Positions 33,094-45,100 of a stretch of 64,000 nt of DNA are shown here, piece after piece. Origin of the DNA: Nannochloropsis salina CCMP1776 (lineage: Eukaryota; Sar; Eustigmatophyceae; Eustigmatales; Monodopsidaceae). Each line of letters opens with the position of its first letter. Position 1 is the stretch's first letter. Location of the stretch: positions 356,007 to 420,006 of the forward strand of contig SDOX01000009.1 in the NCBI GenBank assembly GCA_004565275.1, in the 5' to 3' direction. Position numbers and translations under genes: made by a program. The notes under the pieces were generated by a model. That model was not told the DNA's origin. It ran no database searches and saw only the letters and a program-made list of their open reading frames with translations.

Positions 33094-33855
33094 CGAAGAA
33101 TTATAACATGAGTGATTTCGTTTTCGTAGGTCTTGTTTATTTGCAAAAACATTTTGTTCACTGCGTGCCTCCCAAATCCTTTTCTTTCAAATGAACACCC
33201 ATCCGCGACCTGAAGGGGCCGGGAGGTTCATATGACGCCTATCTCCGGAAGACGCGGTTCCGTCGAGCCCAGTTATTTAGTGTGCGCGTTCCTTGTAAAA
33301 CGTTATTCCTCAGTCCTATCAGCATGAATCTCGCGGCCTGCCCCGTAAACCGCTGGGAGTGCGAGAGTATTGTGAGGCATCACATAAGCACCGAGCGAAA
33401 TAGAAAGGCATACGGGCCTGGGGGGTCTTGGCTCGGGCTCGAGCCTCTGGGCGGGGGAGCATTTGAGCAACAATTACCTTTACTGTGAAATCAAAGCCCT
33501 CAAACATTATGTTGTAGTTGTTGACCAAAAATTGTACCAGATACACATGTATGACTTTTACACGGGACCAATCGGTGTCAAGCTAGCTAAAAACCTTTGG
33601 TCTTACTGGTACGCTTCCCTTCCAGGACCTACCACGAAGCCACCTCTCTTTGTTTCTTGATGCCTACCCCGTCAGATCGTAGATCTTACAAGAGCTTGAA
33701 ACTTACATTTGAACGTAGACCCCTGCAAATGCTTGGTAGTCGAAGCAATATGCGGGGATTATCTTGAATTTCTCTTTCAATCCGGAAGTGATTTCTCCTC
33801 AAATTTATCTAAAATGTTTCACATCTTATAGACAACCAAGGTACCGCGAGTGCCC
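33094..33855. other. Intergenic region CCDC25 / lycopene cyclase
   Basis: About 760 bases between two plus-strand genes. A frame at 33282-33488 has no family resemblance. Likely the promoter of the cyclase. Confidence 0.45.
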
Positions 33856-36451
33856 ATGTGGCTGCATATCATATGCAGCCTAATGTTTTGTGGAGCTTCG
33901 ATGGGATGGGTGGCGCGTGGCCTGGTTTCCAAGCACGATAAATCTTCGTGCCTGGTTAATAGGAATCCGACGGCGCGGAAGCCGAAGCAGCTTCCATTAT
34001 TTCCTGCTCCTGTGGCTTCTGAATCATCGCAAACACATTTTTTATGCAGCAATGCACAATTCTCGGCAAAGGAAACTATGGAGTGCTCCAATAGCCCAAT
34101 GAAACCTATCGTGTGTGACGTAGCTATCGTGGGTGGGGGCCCGGCTGGGTCTGTCATGGCAGCTTTACTTGCACAGCAGCATGAACTCAAAGTAGTAATG
34201 ATGGATCCTAAGTTAGATCAACGGTGGATTCCCAATTATGGTGTTTGGGTTGAGGAATGGGAAGGTGCGTAGCCGTAGTTTTATTATCTTAATCGCGAGA
34301 GGACGGATTCGAATATGTCTTTTCTCCTCCCCCAACTGGGTCGTATCACGATAAATCGCCCGGCGGACGAAACATCTAAAGTCCCTATCATCCTTTCGTG
34401 CATAGCTCTTGAGAAACTTCTAGGTTTCAGTTTAAGAAACTGCTTGATGAAGACTTGGCCTAATACTGATTTATTTTGTGGTGGCAGCCATGGTATTCCG
34501 GTAGACGAGCGGTTGCGAATAAAGAGGGCCTACGGCAGGGTCGACCGGACGGTAAGACTCACTTAAATAATACACAGGACTGTGGATGTTGAGCTCTGGG
34601 CATTGCAACACAGTGGCGTGAGTTGACACAATCTCGTATTTCATGGTACCTCATGCATCGATTCACAACTGACCAATGTCTCTTTCATGCTGTACTCATT
34701 TTACGAATACATTTATGAAGGCGCTTAAAAATGAGCTGCGAACCCGCGCTTTGGATGGCGGCGCGATCTTGCTGGCGAAAGCATTGGATGCGGAGTCAGT
34801 GGTTCACGATGAGGAAGGATCACTCCTTCGTCTTGACGATGGGACTCGAGTAAGGGCACGCTTTCTACTTGATTGTTCAGGCTACCAATCTCGGTTGGTT
34901 ACGCTTGATGGAACTCATGATCCTGGTGTGCAGGTACGTGCATCATATTTGTCTGGATAAGGACGCATGAAAAGATAGACATGGGCTAAACATTGAAACG
35001 GACTGCACTTACATGTTTGACAGATTGCCTACGGAATAGAGTGCGAGGTTGACATGTGCCCATACGGAGAGGATGCAATGACGTTGATGGATTACCGCAC
35101 CGACTATCTCGACAATCAGGCGGCCGAGGTCAGGCAAAAAGGCTGATGGAGGGACTGCCTAGCTACGTAGTGATTTGACAAAACGTTTCCCGATATTCCT
35201 CATCACCATAAAGGTGCAGATGACGGCTGCCCGCGAGCCAACCTTCATGTATGCCATGCCCATGGGTCCAACGAGGGACGGCAAAAAGACAAGAGTTTTC
35301 TTCGAGGAAACTTCGCTGGTTGCCAGACCACCGATGTCTTTTGACGAGTGCAAAAAGCGGATGGAGCTTCGGTTGAAATATTTGGGTGCCACAGTACTCA
35401 GTGTGGAAGAAGAGGAGTTTTGTTACATTCCCATGGGTGGAGCAATACCTGTCCGCTCTCAACGAGTCGTGGCATTCGGAGGGGCGATGGGCCTCGTTCA
35501 TGCAGCGACAGGATATCAGATATGCAGGTCGATGGCTGCTGCCGGGCCCACAGCGAAGGCGATCGCTGACGAGGTACATTGGAGTAAAGCGCTATAGTAC
35601 ACTGTACATTCTATGCGTCGAGTCTGCGATGAAACGCGTTCCATTGTAAATCAATTACTCTTCACTTTAAATTTTTTTTAAAAAATAACTTTTCTTACCT
35701 ATTCTCTCCTCTGTTAGCTCAAGAAGGCTTCTTACAACCCGGATACTGCCGCGCGGGCGGTCTACGATTCTGTGTGGACTCGGACCACACGGCTACAGGT
35801 GAGGTTGGATTCAGCAGGAGAAGATATCGGTCGTTATCCCGTCTTTCTGCTCACCAAAGGATATGCGGTAACGATGTTCTTATTTTACATTTATTCCGAA
35901 CACGATAGCGGGATTTTGTCATTTTTGGCGGGGAATTCCTTATGGCGCAACACACTGATAATTTGCGTGGATTCTTTGACTCTTTCTTTCGTTTACCCTC
36001 GCAAATGTGGACGGTAAGTTTGATGGGGTCATATTGTGTACCGGGCTTTATTTTTGATTTATTCATTTCAATATCTGAGACAGCAGTCTCGAGAATCATT
36101 GGCTTTCCTCCCTGTCACCTCATGTAAAGCGTTGCTCGTGTAAGACGCTGCGGTCATCACGCCTGCATTCTATTTCCCTTCAACTAAAAGGGATTTCTAG
36201 CGGGATGGCCGGGTCTACCAAACAACGAGCAACACGAGACCTGGGATAAGCGTTTTGAGTTTGGTATCAGTTTGTGGCTGTTAGCTCCACTCAGTCTTAA
36301 GTTGGCACTTGCTGCAGCAGGCATTACGAAGGGAGGTCTACCTTTTATTCGATCCGTCACCCCACTGGCTGACTTGCCGGCAATTTTTGAATCAGAGAAG
36401 GCCGGAACGTCGGACAGGTCTGAGTTGATGAAATTCGATAGCATAAGCTGA
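33856..36451 (+). CDS. LCYB: Lycopene beta-cyclase (FAD/NAD(P)-dependent), plastid
   Basis: Closes the rings of lycopene to make beta-carotene, feeding xanthophyll synthesis. Eight exons: 33856-34264, 34406-34551, 34721-34933, 35024-35128, 35220-35573, 35718-35798, 35909-36013, 36191-36451; about 557 residues. Motifs: dinucleotide-binding CDVAIVGGGPAGSVMAALLA, then PNYGVWVEEWEAL, RAYGRVDRT, FLLDCSGYQSRLV, PTFMYAMPMGPT, FEETSLVARPPMSF, FCYIPMGGAIPVRSQRVVAF, GAMGLVHAATGYQI and FGGEFLMAQHTDNLRGFF. The N-terminus (MWLHIICSLMFCGASMGWVA) looks like a signal peptide followed by a Ser/Lys-rich transit stretch, fitting a plastid of secondary origin. The open frame starts at a GTG six bases earlier; ATG 33856 is chosen. 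The exon 3 acceptor lacks a strong pyrimidine tract. Convergent with the EAPP-like gene. Confidence 0.93.
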
Positions 36452-36580
36452 ACGAATAGCTGAATGTAAAAGATAACATAAAGTAGGACACATGAGCTTC
36501 AGGAGTTGATGACGCTTGATGAAATATGGTTCAGGTACTATTTGATATTTCTTCGTGCTTTGTGCCCAAATTTTCGAATG

Positions 36581-37567
36581 CTAGTGCGAAGCAATAACAT
36601 TCAAGAAATGGACAATGTCCTCTTCGTCTTGAACCCCGAGAAGCGTACCGCAGGTAGCGCATGCGACGGTTTGTGCCGGGGGTTGTTCGCCTTGCGAATT
36701 TACTTCCGTTCGTTCAGACTCCTGCTTTATCGGCACCGCATCCGCACTAGTCGTGCAATCTCCTCGTCCTTTGGATTTTATTGTCAGTGTAGCATTTGAT
36801 CGACAGGGCGCCTCCGTGCTCACTTGACCTCTATTTTGAAACCCGTCGCCCGAGTTCAGAGCCCTTCCAAAGACGCAGTTTGACACGAAGATGGCACGAT
36901 ATTGTATTTTTCGTGTCCTGTGTCTGGCGGGATAATTGAAAGAACTGTTAGGAGGAACGAGCTTGGGTCGCTCTTCAAACTTCATAAAACCTAGATGCAC
37001 AGCAGTAAGGCATGCCTGCGTACTATTACTATATCTATGATACAAAGCTCTTGATGGGCGAAGACAATGGATACGTGCATCTATGGAAAAAAGTCAAAAA
37101 CAAAATGTGACCCATCCTGATACGATAAAATGTACATGAAGCAGATCGGCCGCGACGCACAGCTTGAAAACTCTGGCACCCAACTTCCGACGTATGAATG
37201 TGACAGAAAAAGTCAGGAAGCCTTCTTGAATTTTACCAATCACATAAATCGCAATTCTTACTTCCCCACAGACCTCTGACATGCCATGCAGACAGTAGTA
37301 AAGCAAAGAGGGCAACTCAAAGTTGCATCTGTCCGCTGCTCTGCCGACAACTTTCCGTGCCTCGTTCGTGCCCAGTGCTTGTCAATCCATCTCTGGTCTG
37401 CTCCATCCGCATCCTCATCATATAGATCGTCCACAACAGCATTGCGATCTGCCATTGAAAAATATAACAGTGATCGAGAGATACGAGTGAGATCTGCATT
37501 ATTTTTACGTAAATACAGTGTGCACTTACTTACCTTTGTCGGGATCACGGGAGGAGCTCTCGATCTC
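36581..37567 (-). CDS. EAPP: EAPP-like protein (E2F-associated phosphoprotein family), 5' end unresolved
   Basis: A nuclear protein family with two Cys pairs, known in animals to bind E2F factors; its role here is unknown. Three exons found: 37567-37534, 37448-37274, 36923-36581, about 183 codons. Joined motifs match the family: DRNAVVDDLYDEDADGADQR, WIDKHW, LSCPLCFTTVCMACQRH (first zinc-knuckle-like CxxC pair, across the exon 2/3 join), YRAIFVSNC, VACATCGTLL (second Cys pair) and the C-terminus DEEDIVHFLNVIASH. The first exon found starts after a tcctacag acceptor, so at least one upstream exon is missing; a minus-strand frame near 37665-37862 ending in VKE|gtaact at about 37702 is a candidate in the right phase. 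The acidic N-terminus typical of the family has not been located. Confidence 0.8.
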
Positions 37568-38656
37568 CTGTAGGACCACCATTACAATGGTCAACAGTCC
37601 TAGGGGTCAATACATCAGTAAAACAAGTGTTGAAAGCTTTCAGAATCTTGTAATAGAACAAGTGTTAGGAGAGCAGGGCGAGGGCAGGACGATGCTGAGT
37701 TACCTCCTTCACTGTACAGGCCTTATCTTGCTGCCTGCCCGACCGCTCGCTCGCTCGGCCCCGACCTTCCTTGTTGCCGGATGCGTGCGTCTCCGTGCGG
37801 CCTTGGAGGTGGAAGTCAGGCAAAGATAACTTGACGCCGCTCACAAAGGCGTGCTGGCGCACAAGTCATCTGCATGTACCATGTCCTACAAGATCCCGTC
37901 AGCCGAGACAGTGCAGCGACAGCAGGAGGAAAGTTGTGGGACGAAAAAGAAAGAGCAAGTGCAACAAGGTTGCCGTTGTTTCGTTTACCGGCCCATGCCA
38001 CTGCTAGAATTTGAGGCATCCAGGGCGTCCTTCAATTGGCGTTTCCATTGAAATTTTCTTGCTATATGAGTCAAGCTTGATTAAATTGAAAATTCCAGTA
38101 AAAACCAACCTTTGAAAGCACAAGTGCCGGATATACCTTTCCGAGCTATGTCAGATCGACCAATCAACAAGAGGGCCGTATCCTAAACATAGGACGCGTT
38201 AAAAATATCAAAATTTACACTTACGCTTGGAAGTATTTGCACCTACAAATGCAGACGCTTAATTTCTCATCCTAGTTTTTGAGAAATTTTTATAGGAGTC
38301 ACTCCTCACGGCACAAGATCTAGGTAAGAGCCGTCTAACAACTTGATAGAAAATGGTCGCGATACGGAGACATAATGTTTGGCACGCAACTCTGCAATTT
38401 TTCACAATGGATCATAGTATTGTAGTGCTGTATAAGTAGGCTATTATGAGAATGTTTCCTCTTCTTGTTTCCCGATGTCATTTAGGACTTGTACATCGAT
38501 TTTGGTTCAAAAAAGGGGAGAAAACTACATGACGTGGGAAGAATGTTATATTTTAAAACCATCTAATCAACTGCACGGTTTTCTTCTACACAGTCATTTG
38601 ACATTTTCGTCTTGTCTTTTGACGTTCTGTGCACACTCGATTAGGAGGGGCAGAAT
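37568..38656. other. Intergenic region EAPP-like / TCP11-like
   Basis: About 1.09 kb between divergent genes. Probably contains the unplaced 5' exon(s) of the EAPP-like gene (candidate near 37700-37860) and, in its AT-rich right half (38040-38640), the promoter of the TCP11-like gene. Confidence 0.4.
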
Positions 38657-41587
38657 ATGTCCGCTGAAGACAAGCAAGGACGAAGATGTGGCTTGACGTG
38701 CACTGACCTCACGTCGCCATCGACACCAAAGCGCACTCCAAGTTCGATCACTGGGCAGCACAAATTGCAGAAAGCTGCTAGAATTGTGCAGATTTGGTGG
38801 CGGAGATATCGTGCGATCGGTAAAACAGCTGTTTACCTAACCACGCAAGCCTCTCACTTAAGACAGGCTAATGAGGTATTGATGCTGAAATCAAGTACCG
38901 GATTTGAGGACATCCTTAGCAAGATCAGAGACAAAAATGTTATAGCGAGCATCACATGTCTCTTGAATGCCGTGTCAATCCAGGGGGCTGACAAAAAGAG
39001 GGGCTCCCCTGGGATGGAAGACTCAAAACAGTTCTTCCATCGGGTTCAAGAGCAGCAGGCGCGCAAAATTTTGACCGCAGTTATGATCAAATTGCATCCT
39101 GAAGATGTCATAACGACAGATCCATATACGTGCAGCAAAGACCATGGCGAAGAAATGGGTATGGCGAAGTTGGAAGCCCAACTCGTATGCATTGCCGCAA
39201 ATCTGGTTTTGGATTCAGCAAGCTGCCTCATAAACATGCTGTGCGACCTGGAGATAGGTTACACACCAATTCGACGCAAGGCAGGAGTTTTGGGCCTACT
39301 TCGTCTCCGACTCAACACTCTCAACTTTGCACGTACATTTATGAACGCATCCTTGACCACGCTGCAAAATCGCCAGGCGCGCAGTATTTCTTTATCTTTT
39401 TTGACCTCGTATGTGGAAGCATACCGAAATTTCAAAGATGCACAGCGCGTTGGAGAGGAAGGGCTTATTGAAGCAGCACGGCATAGCCTACATAAGGTTC
39501 ATGTGGGCATATGCCAAGTACTGGGGCGAGAGCTTGCGGAGAAACACTGCCGAAGCGTAGAAGAGGGCATGGACACGGGACGAAAGAATGTTGTGCTGAT
39601 GCCTTGGGGCGTGACGGTAGCACTGCCGCCTATGAAAATGTCAAGCCTTTCTAAGGCTCAAATACCCTCCTCTTCCAATGATTTGGCTATGGTAGGATTG
39701 AAAAGTACCATTGGAAACAGCTATGACATTTCTCCAGGCCTGGGCCCGGAAAAAAGAAAAAGTTCTACCTTGCCTCCGAGATCTGAAGGTGATAATGAAA
39801 ATGCCAGCACCGTCGAGAGGCTGATGGCCACCACAAGTTCCGATGCGAAGGCTGTGGAAAATCCCCCCCGCGCTATTACGCAATCTACGACGGTCGCAAA
39901 ATTTGAGGCTGAAACAGAGGACGGAGAAACTTCGATCGACACTCAGCCCTCATCCACAATGCTGCTGAATGAAAAACTGGCCCATGAAATCATACTTAAC
40001 CCAACATTTTCAATCAGCGAGGGGAAAGCGTCAATGTCCGCAGTCGGAGGAAAATTTGGGAATGAAGACCTCGGACACATACGCGACACTATGGAGGAGA
40101 TCTTTTGGGATCGCTTGGTACAAGCCATGACACCTCCCCTGCAAGAAGGCCCAAGCGATTTTACAAGCGGTTCGATAGCGCAGATTCGCTTTGGAAGCGG
40201 ACAGGGCTCACTTTTTGCGTGCAAAGTTGAAGCAGTAAATGAAGATGAAACCGTGGACATAGAGTATTTGGTTGATGGCGTCAAAGAACGACGGCCGATC
40301 CATCAATTTCGTTTAAAAGACGATCCATTGGAATACGAGCCATTCCTGGCGCTTGTAGATGAAGTGCGGGAGAAACTGACGAGTTTGACACCTCGACGTA
40401 TAGACCTGGCGGAGGAGCTGCGAGCCCACTTAGACAAAAAACTCTTGAGCCAGAAGGCTCTTCAAGGTCTCCTGGATGCACCTGCGATCTACAAGTTGTT
40501 AAAGTATATATTTGATCATCTCATGGCGCTTCAGGCTCCTGTTAGGGTTGCAGAGACGATGTCTTGGATTTCGGGCTTTGAGAAGGAAGTACATGCATCC
40601 ATGTCTGCATCGCAGCATGCCAAGTATATTCCGTCGGCCTTCATTGCGTTGCTCCCTCGCGTGTTTCGAGGTATTTTTGCACGTATAGATGAGACACAAC
40701 GGGACATTGCTGACGCTCACATACAAATGCTTCGACCTTATCTGGTTCAACGTGGCGTTGAATACGAACGAGAAAAATTTGCCGCGCGTTTTCTAACCGG
40801 TCAATGGAGGCTTTTAAATACCGAAGCATGGCTCAAAAAGGTATTAGCAAGTCCAGAAAATGCGTCGCAGTTATCTTCAATCGCTCAAGGCGATGCAATG
40901 GCTCATCGCAACTTATTGTCCAGAGCAATGAAATATCTCTTGCAACAATCAGTACGCCTTGAAATCTGTAGTAACCTTCCCGAGACGCTACGCTACGATG
41001 GATTACGTATGACAAAATTTCGGGACGAGCAGGATAGAATCACGCTTGTTGCGGTCTATTCTTCTTTATTGCGTCAGTTTTTAAGTGTACAATGTCCCTC
41101 ATTGAATCTTCATCAATCCGAATGTATGGGATCTACCATTCTTGCACTGGAGACCAGGTTGTACGTTCTTTTACAAGGAGTCGGAAATACCGTTCTGCTT
41201 TCTTCTTTAATGGAGGAGGTGCTTGAATGTGCGAGACAGATCTGCAGAAAAGAGGAAGCAGTCTTCAGCGGAGCTCAAGCCTCCATTTTGCAAGGAATGC
41301 TTCACAATGCTGCAAAACCGAAAAGTCCTTTGTTTGACTTGGTTTCAGAGCGCATATCCGCGGTCACAAATCTATATATGTGCGGGGAAGCCCAAAATGC
41401 TCATAAGGCCATGACATGTTTTGGTCTTGCATCATTTCAATCAAAGTTGGAGGTCACAGGTTATGGCTTGCATCGTTTATTCATGCATAATCTAGCCGTA
41501 CACGGTGATGTATATTCAAAAATTCTTCGCGATGAAGCTTCAATTTTATTATGCAAAAAAGATCATGGAAACTCCAGCCTGATGTGA
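38657..41587 (+). CDS. TCP11-family protein with an IQ motif and a Tudor-like segment
   Basis: A single frame of 976 residues starting at ATG 38657. Residues 40-55 (AARIVQIWWRRYRA) are an IQ-type calmodulin-binding helix. Residues about 500-553 (RFGSGQGSLFACKV, then DIEYLVDGVKERRPIHQFRL) resemble a small Tudor/SH3-like barrel. The last 400 residues match the TCP11 (T-complex protein 11 / Sok1) fold: LQAPVRVAETMSW, then IDETQRDIADAHIQMLRPYL and VQRGVEYEREKFAARF. TCP11 proteins are linked to sperm motility in mammals and to cAMP/PKA suppression in yeast; a cellular role here cannot be inferred. No signal peptide or membrane span. Base composition is AT-richer than the metabolic genes. Convergent with the NACHT/coiled-coil gene. 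Confidence 0.8.
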   Translation: MSAEDKQGRRCGLTCTDLTSPSTPKRTPSSITGQHKLQKAARIVQIWWRRYRAIGKTAVYLTTQASHLRQANEVLMLKSSTGFEDILSKIRDKNVIASITCLLNAVSIQGADKKRGSPGMEDSKQFFHRVQEQQARKILTAVMIKLHPEDVITTDPYTCSKDHGEEMGMAKLEAQLVCIAANLVLDSASCLINMLCDLEIGYTPIRRKAGVLGLLRLRLNTLNFARTFMNASLTTLQNRQARSISLSFLTSYVEAYRNFKDAQRVGEEGLIEAARHSLHKVHVGICQVLGRELAEKHCRSVEEGMDTGRKNVVLMPWGVTVALPPMKMSSLSKAQIPSSSNDLAMVGLKSTIGNSYDISPGLGPEKRKSSTLPPRSEGDNENASTVERLMATTSSDAKAVENPPRAITQSTTVAKFEAETEDGETSIDTQPSSTMLLNEKLAHEIILNPTFSISEGKASMSAVGGKFGNEDLGHIRDTMEEIFWDRLVQAMTPPLQEGPSDFTSGSIAQIRFGSGQGSLFACKVEAVNEDETVDIEYLVDGVKERRPIHQFRLKDDPLEYEPFLALVDEVREKLTSLTPRRIDLAEELRAHLDKKLLSQKALQGLLDAPAIYKLLKYIFDHLMALQAPVRVAETMSWISGFEKEVHASMSASQHAKYIPSAFIALLPRVFRGIFARIDETQRDIADAHIQMLRPYLVQRGVEYEREKFAARFLTGQWRLLNTEAWLKKVLASPENASQLSSIAQGDAMAHRNLLSRAMKYLLQQSVRLEICSNLPETLRYDGLRMTKFRDEQDRITLVAVYSSLLRQFLSVQCPSLNLHQSECMGSTILALETRLYVLLQGVGNTVLLSSLMEEVLECARQICRKEEAVFSGAQASILQGMLHNAAKPKSPLFDLVSERISAVTNLYMCGEAQNAHKAMTCFGLASFQSKLEVTGYGLHRLFMHNLAVHGDVYSKILRDEASILLCKKDHGNSSLM

Positions 41588-42133
41588 CATTCCTGTATTC
41601 CATTGTGCAGTTACGATAATTTCGATGTGAAACTTCGAATATACATCACACTTTTCTAGAAATTGTCATGAAGTTTTCGAATTTGAGAAACATTTTTCCC
41701 TCTCCTGTTTAACGCAGTTTGACACGTTTCATACATATGAGAAACCTCTAGAGCAGATATCTTCGAAAATTCTGCTCCCGTGCCTGATGTCATCTCGAAG
41801 AATCCATTGAAAGCAACGGGATGCATTTCTATTTCTTCTTTTCTAATAGAACAAATACAACGGGAAGTCAGAATTGGGCTTTTAAAAATGTTTAAAGTAT
41901 TTTGCGGCCTTTTCATGAGTGAATACAATACCATGGATACATGAAAATAAATTCGGAAGCGCGAAATATACCTGCCAAAATCATCTACACAGAGCATTAT
42001 GTTCGAAATATGAAAATGTGTACGAATTGTGTACTCCTTACATTGCTAATCCTTCTGTTGCTCTTTTATTCGCGTATTCTGTGGCGTACCATTCGTAGTT
42101 GCTCGTATCCAGCTTGAGAGCGTATTATCGTGC
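41588..42133. other. Convergent intergenic region
   Basis: About 545 AT-rich bases between the stops of the TCP11-like gene and the NACHT/coiled-coil gene. A minus-strand frame at 41656-41997 has no resemblance to any family. Confidence 0.45.
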
Positions 42134-45100
42134 TTATTGCTCAGGCTTTATCTCTTCTAATTTCATCTGAATGTGCACAGAGATGTCTTCTATTTCCCAT
42201 TTCTCTTCCCTCTCAACAATTCCTAAAAGCTCTGCTAGATGCTCGAGACCTTCTTTTGCCTGGTCTCCTTTCATGATGCTTTCTGCCACTTTCTCGTGGA
42301 TAAATCGGTAGTCGCGTTTATAGGGCTCCAGTGCGGCATTACAATCTGTCTCTTTTAAGGTCGACTTATGTGCATCCAAGAGCTTGGAATTCATCATGTT
42401 GAGTCCCAAGGAACCACGTTCTATTCCTTTAAGGTTTCTCTTGAGCTGTGTTCCTTCGATTTCCAAGCTCATTAATTTCTTTTCAGACTGCGCTTTTAAA
42501 TCGTTTAAGTGATTATCAAGGAGAAGACTATTTTCGAGCTTCTTGAAAAAAAGATGAGGTTCAGAAATACCAGTTTTCGAAAATATTATCGAAGCTTTGT
42601 GCAACCACGCTCGTGTCTTGTTTTCATCTGTGCATGTCAACGACATAACACGGTGAAATGTGGACGGGCTTTCCTCTTCTCTCCGAATGTGCTGGGAAGC
42701 AGATGGAAGTATGAAGAGCTGAGTCATTTCTCGACTTGACATGGGATTTATGGTTCCCGCGGCTATTCCTAGATTCTGTATTACGATATTTTGTTTGGAA
42801 TGAAGTGAGGATCTTAAAAGGAAAAGCTGATGCACCTTTTCAAAAACCAATTTGTTTTACTCGTGCAAAGTGCATGTTACGATTGGACTACAGGGCTTTT
42901 TCACCTGGCGAAGACGTGCACGGCTGTGTAATACTTGGCGCTGCAGGATAAGTGTGTTCTGGATTGCGGAACGAAGTTGATAATAGCCTGAATGGTATGC
43001 CTTATACTCGAATCTTTCTCCCCAGATCTTGCGTTTTAAGTGCGAAGCCAAAAGTGTCTCTTGCTGTCAATAAAAAATATTTTGCGTAAAGTCAAATGTC
43101 GGTATTGTATACAAAATACTGTCCCTGACATTGTTGTCTTACACACATTTATTTTTTCCTCAAGCATGTCAATCAGAGTAAAAGAAGTTGGTGGATGACG
43201 CTCGCACATAAGCAAGACACCGGCGAGATTTTTATTGCACAGCAGAATTTGATTGTACATGTCTGCTGTCTTGCGAAGTTTTTCATCAGTGAGCTCATAT
43301 TTTTTCTTGACATTGACCTGTGGAGGATGCGTAGCATTATTGAGGAAATATAGAATTCTATCATTAAGTATGGAAGCCTAAAAAAGACAAGAGATGCGAA
43401 TTTTTTTGTAGGTAAAGGCTCAAATAATGTGCCAGATTATGTGCTGTTCTTGTTGTTGGTGTACAAGAAGTACTAAAATGATTGACGAATATTGTAGCCA
43501 AGCTCACCGATCCCAGACCCACGCGTTCCAAGTCGACCAACTCATTGCTTAAATGCGATAAAGCGCGCTCTTGCCATGCCTTTTGCTGCGCAAGCGTATC
43601 GATTTCGTTGCGGTGCAATTGAATGCTGTCATCAAGTTCGCACGCCATCCGGTTTATGGCTCTAGAAGCCTCTTCATTAATACGCTGATCTTGTTGCTGC
43701 TTTTGCTGCTCCACCTTTGATGGCAGCTGACCGTATCTGTGCTGCTGTCTGTGCTTGTGATACTGTTGCTGCTGGTGGTGGTGTCGTCGTCGTCGTCGTC
43801 GTCGTCGTTGTGGTTGTAGTAGTTGTGGTTGTAGTAGTAGTAGTAGTTGTTGTTGTTGTTGTTGTTGTTGCTGCAGACGTCGCTGTTGATGAGTGCAAGA
43901 GACTAGTCATATGTTGTCAAATTGAGGCAACTTATCCGAGATCCTACATACCTTTTGGACGCTTTCCTCTTCACCAGTACTTAAGTACATTTGTCGCTCG
44001 GTCTCTGACTTGACAGCTTTGTTTTCATCGACACCCATCAAAGTATCCGCGGACTCGGCTATGCAAACATCAGAAGAGGGTTGATCCTGGCCTTCGAAGT
44101 GTCGTACGCTACGTATACCTAAGCTGTAGCGCTCTCCGCAATTTGCAATTGCCACCAAAGGAAATTGGATCCACATCCATCGATTATAAAAATATGTCGA
44201 GACGGCCTTCCTGTCATTTGCTATTTCGGCAAGGGCGCTGGGAGATAATGGCGCATTAGCCGTTTGACCCATAATGGCCTCTGTATTACCTTGAAAACGT
44301 GGTTCGGTGAGGCGCGCCTCTCCATTGGCATCGATGGCCAAAACAGGTACCCCGATAGACCTCAAATTATCATGAGAAATTGTCGGATGGAGGAATGTCG
44401 GCACATCTGCCAAATCTTCATGTCCTAACATTGCATATTCTAGTAGAAATTCTGCTATGCGTAAGACTATGTCGGCCAAGTCTTCATCTCTGGGGTTCTG
44501 TTTTTCTCTGTAGTATTCTAAGCTGCGAACATACTCATCCACCACATCGAAATACGCCCGAACACCCTAATATGTTGCGATTGTCAGCAAGGCAAATTAA
44601 GGGCTCTAATTCGCATATCTTCACACAGATCTTTTTCGGAAAGGCATTGAATGTGGAATACATAATATATATTATAATAATTGGTGAAGAGCCAGCGGGG
44701 CTTGCGTGCATCCTGAAAGACATACACACGCACGACATTCAATCGTTTAGTTCGAAACACTAAGTTGTTTTAGAAAATGGATGATATGTACAAGACAGCT
44801 GTAAAGAAACTCTTCACTGTGATATGATACAGGCATTGTAAAGTAGGGTCTAATCATACCTGATAATGATTTAAATCGCTGGTAGACTTCGTTCTCGCGG
44901 TCGCAAAATACTTCGCAAAAGTTTTACGACATGTCAGGGACGCCCACAACGAAATAAACTCGCTTTTGTGCGCCGGTGTCCACCACATCCTGAAATTTTC
45001 AATGTCCACAAGGGCTTCTTTCAATTTCGTCCACAATCCCGCGGCCTCGAGATGGTACGCAAGACATTCAAAATTGCGTGAGCACGTAGGCATTTTTTGA

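Noticed and set aside
36581-37045. Whole minus-strand frame as an exon
   Set aside because: Only the part from 36923 down matches the EAPP family; the first 40 codons lie in an intron with a good acceptor at 36924.
43677-43910. Poly-threonine frame
   Set aside because: Reading of the second triplet array in a frame different from the flanking coiled-coil exon; the in-frame path from exon 5 stops before it.
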